From Ettlia oleoabundans (taxonomy: Eukaryota; Chlorophyta; Chlorophyceae; Chlamydomonadales), in NCBI GenBank assembly GCA_019693395.1, contig JAAMXP010002323.1, forward strand, positions 1 to 16,198: a DNA stretch of 16,198 bases, written 5' to 3'. Both the position numbers and the translations under genes were made by a program. The notes beneath the pieces were generated by a model, which saw nothing but the letters and a program-made list of their open reading frames with translations, searched no databases and was not told the DNA's origin. How positions within the stretch are numbered: the first letter of the stretch is position 1; each line of letters begins with the position of its first letter. This document shows, piece after piece, positions 10,526 to 16,198 of the stretch.

Positions 10526-10539
10526 TGTAAGGAATGTAA
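10526..10539 (+). terminator. Tandem TGTAA polyadenylation signals of the FLU gene
   Basis: Two TGTAA pentamers, at 10526-10530 and 10535-10539, lie about 100 nt after the FLU stop codon. TGTAA is the usual polyadenylation signal of chlorophycean nuclear genes, with cleavage normally 10-20 nt further on. That would give a short 3' UTR of about 125 nt. No other gene in this window shows this motif downstream of its stop. Confidence 0.75.
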
Positions 10540-11112
10540 AGAATAAGTGTACATGTCACCCCAAACTGGGGGCTCAAAATGGGTGCCATCCTACGTCAAA
10601 AGCTGTCTACGTCAGCGGCGGCAAGGCTTGGTGGTAGGGTAGAGCCCAGCGGGCAGTTGTGCCGTCTGCCGCCTTCCGCGGCAATTTAAGTCGTTCCGGC
10701 TCATGTCAGGACGTGGTCTCGCTCTCACGAGCGACCCTGAATTGGGGTATTTGGTCGGGAAGGCGAAGGGTTCCGGGGGTGCCTTAAGGAAAGGCCGCTG
10801 TATTTGGGCAAAGAATGCGAGTAGAACGGCAGCTGCGCGGGTTGTGCGCTTGCTGACATTCTGTTCATCTCATCCGGGCAGTGACAAAGGTCAATCACGC
10901 CGCTTTCAAGCCAGGGTGCCTGCTGTGCTCTCGGGCCTTCTGTGGGGGTTCTGGGCGACCAAATGCGAGATCGTGCCTGGCCAGAGAGATTACTTGCATG
11001 TGAAGCGCAGGGGCTCGCGCAAGCTGCGCGGATCACCTTTGATGGGCGCCAAGAAGAGGTGCAGGGGAGCGCTCACTAGTTCTGGGGGTCTTTGCGCGCA
11101 GGATAGTGCAAG
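10540..11112. other. Intergenic: promoter and leader region of the four-helix membrane-protein gene
   Basis: It lies between the FLU polyadenylation signals and the next start codon. An open + strand frame beginning with MSGRG near 10703 overlaps the start of the next gene in another frame. It has no recognisable domain and is treated as leader or intergenic sequence. An AT-rich AATTTAAG near 10683 is the only promoter-like motif seen. Confidence 0.45.
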
Positions 11113-13650
11113 ATGGCACCCGACCCGCGCCGCCCGCTCAAGCTCCGCACTGCCAGTTGCTTCTTTGGGGCCACTCTGCTGCTCGTCAGTGTCGGTACCT
11201 TTCTGGCCTTGGGTGGCATCGCTACTGCTCAGGCGAGCACCATGGGGGGGTTTACGAAGCTTTTGCCCCTTCGTACTGGCCAATGCCCTGGTTCGAACCT
11301 GTTGCCTGCCTCAGTTCAAGTGGGGGAACGTAGTTTGCCTTAGGAGTGGCATTGCCACGATTGCTGCATTGCGCACAAACTCGCCAGAGTTGGGAGGGGT
11401 GCAGCAGTCGCTGCTGCCGGTCTAGAGGGCTTGGTACAACTGCTTGCGTCGCCGACGCTCAGCTCCTCCTGCCCCTGCAGTCCCTATGCCAAGACGACAG
11501 CTTGGCTGAATGGTGGACGCCTGCATACGCGGTGCGTATGCAATTCCCAACACATTAAAAGCCAGCGCTTGCATGATTCCAGCGCAAGGCATGTTGGGTG
11601 CACGGCGCCCCTTCACTGCCTTGCCCTGTGACCAGCCCGACTGTGACATGACACACACTTGTGCTGTGCCAAACCATGCATCGTGCGGCCAATCCGGTAT
11701 CGTGTGCTGCATCCAGCATACTCAGGCAGCCACAAGTGTCTGGATGTTGGGGCGCTCCTTTGCGGTGCTGGCACGAGGTCGCACCCTCGTACCCTGCTTG
11801 CTGCCTGCGCTACCACACGCTCCTTTTAGCCCCTTATTTGTGTGCGCTGGCTCCTACACACGCTACATTGCTGCCGTCCGCTTTTCCACCTCGATGACAC
11901 CTGCAGTTCTTTGTGAAGCAGACGGCGCAGCTGAAGCCCTGGACTTGCACCTGGTTCCAAATCGGATACTGTGAGTCTGTCACCCAGCCAGCAGCCAGCT
12001 AGCAGTTTGTGTTGATAAGCCCACCACTACGCTTCATGGGTCATACGCTGCCAGCTGATGTAGCCAGCCAGTCAGCCAGCCGTATGACCAACCCTACAAG
12101 TGCTGCTTCCTCACAGGCTTGCACGGTTCGGTGACACACTGGATCGAAAAGGCGGCGGGCACAGACCAATATGTTTAGCTGTTGAGCCAGCTCCAGCTGG
12201 CTCTATCAACACTAGGCCTCCCAAGTTCCCTGCAGTTCCAACCCTGCCATGCCTCACTGCTTCGCTTTGTGCTGCAGGGTGGGTGCTGGGTGTGCAGCTG
12301 ACCTTCTGGATCGCCATCTCCATCTCTTGGGCCACCGGGTTCCTGGAACGGCACGCCATGCCCCTCTATGGTAAGCCAGCCAGCCATCCAGCCAGCCAAT
12401 TCACCCGTTATCCAACCAGACAGCTTAGCCAGCAACCAACCAGCAAGCCAGTTGTTCCCCATCAGCCACCCTGCCGCTAAGCAGCCCCCCATCACGAGAA
12501 TGCCATGCAGTTGCAACATTTGGCATGGCTGGTTGTACTGTGGTCGTGTACCTCCCTATGCTTCTTTCCGTGCTCACCTTGCAGATGGTGGCCCACCCCT
12601 AACAAACCCTGCCTGCCCCGCCTGAACATATACGCTAGCCACTCCACCCAACCTGCCCTTCATGCCTGTGTGCCCCCGCCCTATGCAGCTCACGGCGGTG
12701 CAGCCAGTGCCCTCTCTGTGTTTGCCTGCATAGCCCTGATGGACAACTCCCACTACTACGTCGGCTACGCCTACACGTGAGTGGCCAGCACGCACAGCGT
12801 GAACCAGCATGGCAGGGCACTCCCCAGCACAGCACGGCATGGCATCCCAGCAGGCTTGCTGTGTTGGTTCAGACTCAGATTCAACAGCAGCTTGCGCTGT
12901 AACTCACCAGCTGACCCAGGCAGACAAAACCTGATGCTGTGCACATTCCAAAATTTGCCAGCCCACCACCTTTATCACTGAGCCACTGCGTCCCGCTCAA
13001 ATCCAGGCTTGCTGCCTGCCTGCCATGCCACCAAGTTTTCGCCGCCACCTGCTGCAGGCTGGGTGCCATTGCCTTTGCCGGCTTCTTCCTCATCACTTTC
13101 TTCAACGGGCTGCTGGGATTAGCGTAAGCCAGCAGCTGCCCGCCTGCTCCATATAGTCTCGTCTAGGCCAGGCTACACTAGTCGAACAACTGCTTCCTGT
13201 GCTGCTTGATTGGGGGCTATTGCCGAACACATTCTGTTACAGTACCAAGCTTCCTATCCCGGCAGTGCTGCCATGGCGGGCATTACTTTGGCAGACACAA
13301 CTTTGCCAGCCCATCCGCTCCGCACCTTGCATGCATGCACCTTGCAAACCATCCGCTCCTCACCTTGCATGCGTGCACCTTGAAACTCCCATCAGAGGCC
13401 ATCTCCCTCATAGCCTCTTTGTCGACTGTTAATCCTTCCTGTTTCTTGCCCCCACCCCACGGCTCTCTTCCCCCTCTCCTGCAGCCTGGCTGAGCTCCTG
13501 TTCGCCAAGAAGCACGGGGCTGCTGCCCAGGGAGACGTGGAGGCACAGCGCCTGTGCCAGCACCGCACCTCCCCCGCCGACCCCCCCAGCTCCACCCCCA
13601 GCACCGGCCCTCTGGAGAAGAACGACTCAATCAACCTGGCCCTGGCCTGA
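11113..13650 (+). CDS. Uncharacterised four-transmembrane-helix protein
   Basis: I do not recognise the family. Exons: 11113-11232, 11907-11970, 12117-? , 12278-12370, 12689-12776, 13058-13123 and 13485-13650 (TGA). Joins are phase-consistent except around the third exon, whose 3' end is unresolved. The protein is about 220-240 residues. Helix 1 is near residues 15-39 (SCFFGATLLLVSVGTFLALG). Helix 2 contains WVLGVQLTFWIAISISWA, helix 3 SALSVFACIALM and helix 4 LGAIAFAGFFLITFFNGLLG. The short loop between helices 1 and 2 is Trp/Cys-containing (WTCTWFQIGYC). The 54-residue C-terminal tail is hydrophilic, Ser/Pro-rich and probably cytosolic. Four helices with short loops resemble MARVEL- or CASP-like architecture, but no signature residue supports that assignment. 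The start is the first ATG of an open exon with a tolerable context (AAGATGG). Intron 1 appears to begin with GC. No TGTAA signal was found within 1.7 kb downstream. Confidence 0.72.
11981..12082. repeat. CCAGCCAG-rich clusters in intron 2 of the four-helix gene
   Basis: Two clusters of imperfect CAGC/CCAG units, at about 11984-12003 and 12061-12082, lie within intron 11971-12116. They are related in sequence to the longer cluster in the intron starting at 12371, which suggests local spread of one tetranucleotide family through introns of this gene. Confidence 0.6.
12372..12451. repeat. Degenerate CCAGCCAN tandem array in intron of the four-helix gene
   Basis: About 80 bp of degenerate tetranucleotide units (CCAG, CCAA, CCAT) start directly after the GTAAGC donor at 12371. 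The array is intronic and includes stretches such as GCCAGCCAGCCATCCAGCCA. On the opposite strand it reads as runs of Trp/Leu/Ala/Gly with no domain. Confidence 0.75.
13311..13385. repeat. 37-38-bp imperfect tandem duplication in the last intron of the four-helix gene
   Basis: Unit 1 (13311-13348) and unit 2 (13349-13385) both start CCATCCGCTCC and contain CACCTTGCATGC followed by GTGCACCTTG or ATGCACCTTG. They differ at only a few positions plus a one-base length change. The duplication is in intron 13124-13484, about 100 nt before the acceptor, and so is recent relative to the surrounding non-coding sequence. Confidence 0.85.
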
Positions 13651-15409
13651 GACAAAGGCCTCGCACAAACCCAGAGCCTCAATCCATGCCTCTGGGTACC
13701 TCAGCTCCCAGCCCAGATGGGAGCGGCTCTCAACCACTTGCCCAACCCCACACTTGAATAACGCCAGCACAGGTGTGTCTGATGCGGCATCTACTACCAC
13801 GGCCTAGTTGGCTACTGCCACCCCTTGCTGGTGTGCAGACCCAGAAACCAACCATATGAGTACAGACTACTCGCACGAACTTCTTACCTGATGCTGCCAA
13901 ACCCATCTCCCCTCTTCCTCCACAACTTGTGCGCCCATCCCTGCCCAGACCATCACAACCGCCAAGCCCTGTACCTGGGGTCCGTACAAGCCGCCTCCTT
14001 CCACAACTTGTTGCCCAGTTTGCTGTGTTGCCACTTTGGCAAGGCTTCTGTCCCCTCACCCCTCACCCCCTTAACCACCCATACCCTGCTCTTCCAGCCT
14101 TGCTCTACGTACGATCTGATGTACAAAGCTCCTTTTTCTTTGCTAGCACATGATGGAGTGTCCCTTCTCAGTCTGCCCTTTTGTTTCTTTCAGGCAGCTT
14201 GCCGCCCAGCCTGGCTCCCTGGGTGGTTTTCTTCTTTGTTGGACAAACGACAGCATCCCACTGTACGTGACCCTGGCGTGCCTTTCTCTAGCAGCCCCTT
14301 TCCGTACTGCATATGCCACATAGCAACTTGAGGATGTCCTGCAAGGGCCATGGTCTCCACTTTCTGCACCCATGGGTTCCCCAACCTATCCATCAACCCA
14401 AGCAACAACGTGTTGCCCCCCTGAAGCAGGGGCCAAATGGGACGGCCCCTCACAGGGGCCAACAGGCCTGGCGATCACCCCTCCCTGAACCAAGCTATGT
14501 CCCTTGGTAGTATTGTCTCCTTGTATGTCTCGTTTTTATTAACCTAACGTGCCCTTCCCATACCCCCGCCTTGCTTTCCACTACGTTTGCTGCTGTGTCT
14601 TGTCCACTGGTCTCTTGTGGTTACTGACTATAATATGCTGATATATATAAGCGTTCTTTCAATCACGGGAAACCCATATCAACTATGCAGAACTTACAGA
14701 TGCGATGCCAGTATCAATATTGAAATAATGTCTTCATGTCTACGTGTGGTGGGCGGGGGTAGGGGTGGGGCGCTTGTGTCGAAAGCACGCACAGGTGGGG
14801 TTGGCCAGTGATGATTCTATCTGTAGGTAGACATTTCCAAACACCCACATGCAGTAGTGGGAGGCATACGGTTAGCAAAAAGAAGAATCCGCAGCCCTCT
14901 TGCTTTTGCTTTGCTTTGCTCCGACACTGCGCTGCAGTTTGGCGCAGCAGAGTTTCAATGCGCCGGTGGTGTGCTAAATTGGCAAATCATGATCATAAGA
15001 CCTTGAAAAGAATAGAGTGACCCTCCAATCGGTACATTGGCCCTGGCAGGCTTGACTGATTCGGCAGTAGGGCTCGGCAGGAGGCAGGCAGTGGGGCGGC
15101 AGGCAGGGCATGTCACAACCACCCAAAGGAGACATGCGGCAAGGTGTCACGTAACCTGATGCCAGAGTGACGATTAAACGGCTATCAAAACCGGCGCAAA
15201 GTGGCCCACAGGCTTGAAGGGCATCACACACCGACCGTCCCAAGAGAGAGAAGTGCACCGGTCCTGCTGGCAAAGGCTCACCATGCCGGTTTGGCGCGTT
15301 GTTCTCTTACCTTCACGATACCCCTGTCGCCCCGAGCTAAAAATGAAAGTGCCTTGGCGCTCTTGATCACCTGAGGTCGAGAAGGCCATTTCACCGTTTC
15401 GACAGAAGT
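13651..15409. other. 1.76-kb stretch without a supported gene
   Basis: It follows the four-helix gene stop and presumably begins with that gene's 3' UTR. Open frames on both strands (longest about 168 codons from 13825) lack domains, look compositionally like non-coding DNA and show no convincing splice structure. Small simple-sequence patches occur, such as TTTGC repeats near 14906-14920 and TGGGCGGGGG near 14750. A TATA-like element is at 14641. Nothing else is supported. Confidence 0.5.
14641..14650 (+). promoter_or_regulatory. TATA-box-like element ATATATATAA
   Basis: An isolated AT run (ATATATATAAG) in otherwise GC-rich intergenic DNA resembles a TATA box reading on the + strand. No coding exon starts within several hundred bases downstream, so it could serve an unrecognised transcript, an upstream non-coding exon of the gene starting near 15410, or nothing at all. 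Confidence 0.25.
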
Positions 15410-16198
15410 ATGCACCTGCCGCGAGCTTGGCTGTGGTTGCACACGCTGGTGAGTTGCACGCGAGTATACCCGCGCCTCTGCCTACCTTGCCTCTGCCACC
15501 GCCTCGGAGCTGGCGGGCAGCACCCGATGAGAGCCGTGCGTTGCAGCCTCGCGTACTTGCGCAGCATCCTTACATACACCGGCAGCAGGAGCAGTTGCAG
15601 CCACGCACCGGACGAGTTTGAGTCAGTGGCACTGCACCTGCGGCTGCAGCGGCGCAAAAAAGCAAGGCGGGAAGCAGCGAACCAGCTGCTGAAGAACAGC
15701 AAGGGGTTCATGGGGTACCACTTGAGTCATCCCTGGCAATATCTGAGATCCTGGCCTCCACCATGCCACGTTCTCCGTAAACTAGACAATGCCCGCCCAA
15801 CAGGGCACAGCGTTGTGCCCCCCCTGCCTTCAGGACTGTCTGCATGTGGGCATCTTGATCGCCATCGTGCTATTGGTCGCCGGGTGGGCGACGTTCCAGC
15901 TGGATGCCATGCTGTGGGTGCAGGTGAAGAGCTCTTGTACCCAGAGCTGTGGTCTCTGCCTGCCGCCGGCCTGAGGGGACGCCCACACTAGCCTATGGTG
16001 CTTCCCCAACCTCGAGTCGCATTTGGCTCCCCTGTTCTCTCGACCTTTCACGATCCATAGAGCCCTGTATACTCGACCTTGTGCAACTTGACTTGCAAAT
16101 ACATCAAACAATTTGGGGTTGTGTGAGGCCCTATGCGGCCAAAGAGCCTCCCCGTCTCCCTCATGGCCTGCAGGCGCGCCCTGCCCGCCGCGATGGCC
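15410..16198 (+). CDS. Putative membrane-protein gene, 5' part (continues beyond window)
   Basis: I do not recognise this gene, and the model is tentative. The best-supported exon is about 15834-15922, in frame GAC TGT CTG. It encodes a clear membrane helix (VGILIAIVLLVAGWATFQLD) and ends in CTG TGG GTG CAG before a GTGAAG donor. A phase-compatible first exon is 15410-15448 (MHLPRAWLWLHTL), which ends at a strong GTGAGT donor. A likely third exon starts at about 16174 after CTGCAG and runs off the end. This would make an N-terminal signal anchor or first helix. A competing reading uses the open + strand frame at about 15600-15714, which has a basic, coil-like segment (HLRLQRRKKARREAANQLL), but I found no phase-compatible join from it to the helix exon. 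Polypyrimidine sequence and CAG precede 15834. Confidence 0.4.

Noticed and set aside
11285..11305. GGTTCGAACC, resembling a tRNA B box
   Set aside because: No A box or complementary acceptor stem is found at the needed spacing upstream, and it lies within the first intron of a protein gene.
10703..11425. 240-codon + strand frame starting MSGRG, like a histone H4 N terminus
   Set aside because: Similarity stops after five residues, with no histone fold sequence. It overlaps the first exon of the four-helix gene in another frame.
1..13650. Functional cluster of the E(z), acetate-transporter, FLU and four-helix genes
   Set aside because: Same-strand order with separate intergenic spacers is ordinary in algal nuclear genomes. 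Their functions are unrelated and no shared regulatory motif was seen.
13825..14331. 168-codon + strand frame downstream of the four-helix gene
   Set aside because: No domain, no supporting splice structure, and Leu/Pro/Ser/Cys-rich composition typical of translated non-coding DNA here.

Overview
This is nuclear DNA from a green alga, most likely a chlorophyte of the class Chlorophyceae. The genes are broken into many short exons of about 30-450 bp. Introns are roughly 80-670 bp, mostly GT...(C)AG, and rich in TGCC and CCAG tetranucleotides. One gene carries the TGTAA polyadenylation signal typical of these algae, and another encodes a recognisable chloroplast FLU protein. No bacterial, viral or mobile-element gene was recognised. 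All supported genes lie on the + strand. Exon models were built by hand from homology, splice-site consensus and phase continuity.

Layout. (1) 1-3182: 3' part of an Enhancer-of-zeste (PRC2 catalytic subunit) gene, with a cysteine-rich CXC domain followed by a SET domain; the 5' part lies upstream of the window. (2) 3580-7354: complete 14-exon gene for a GPR1/FUN34/YaaH (SatP/GFY) acetate-transporter-family membrane protein, 348 aa. (3) 8186-10427: complete 6-exon gene for an algal FLU/FLP protein, 366 aa, with a probable chloroplast transit peptide, one membrane segment, coiled coil and three C-terminal TPRs. FLU proteins restrain 5-aminolevulinate synthesis. (4) 11113-13650: multi-exon gene for an unrecognised protein with four predicted membrane helices; its first intron appears to be GC-AG. 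(5) 15410-16198: tentative 5' end of another membrane-protein gene that runs off the window. Between genes 4 and 5 lie about 1.76 kb with no supported gene.

The genes concern chromatin silencing, organic-acid transport and tetrapyrrole control. Nothing in the sequence ties them into one pathway, and each has its own spacer of roughly 400-1760 bp. I found no clear undescribed system. The most useful leads are active-site-region substitutions in the SET domain, an expanded Gln/Gly linker and possible intron-retention switch in FLU, a candidate premature-stop exon in E(z), the GC-AG intron, and the unidentified four-helix protein.
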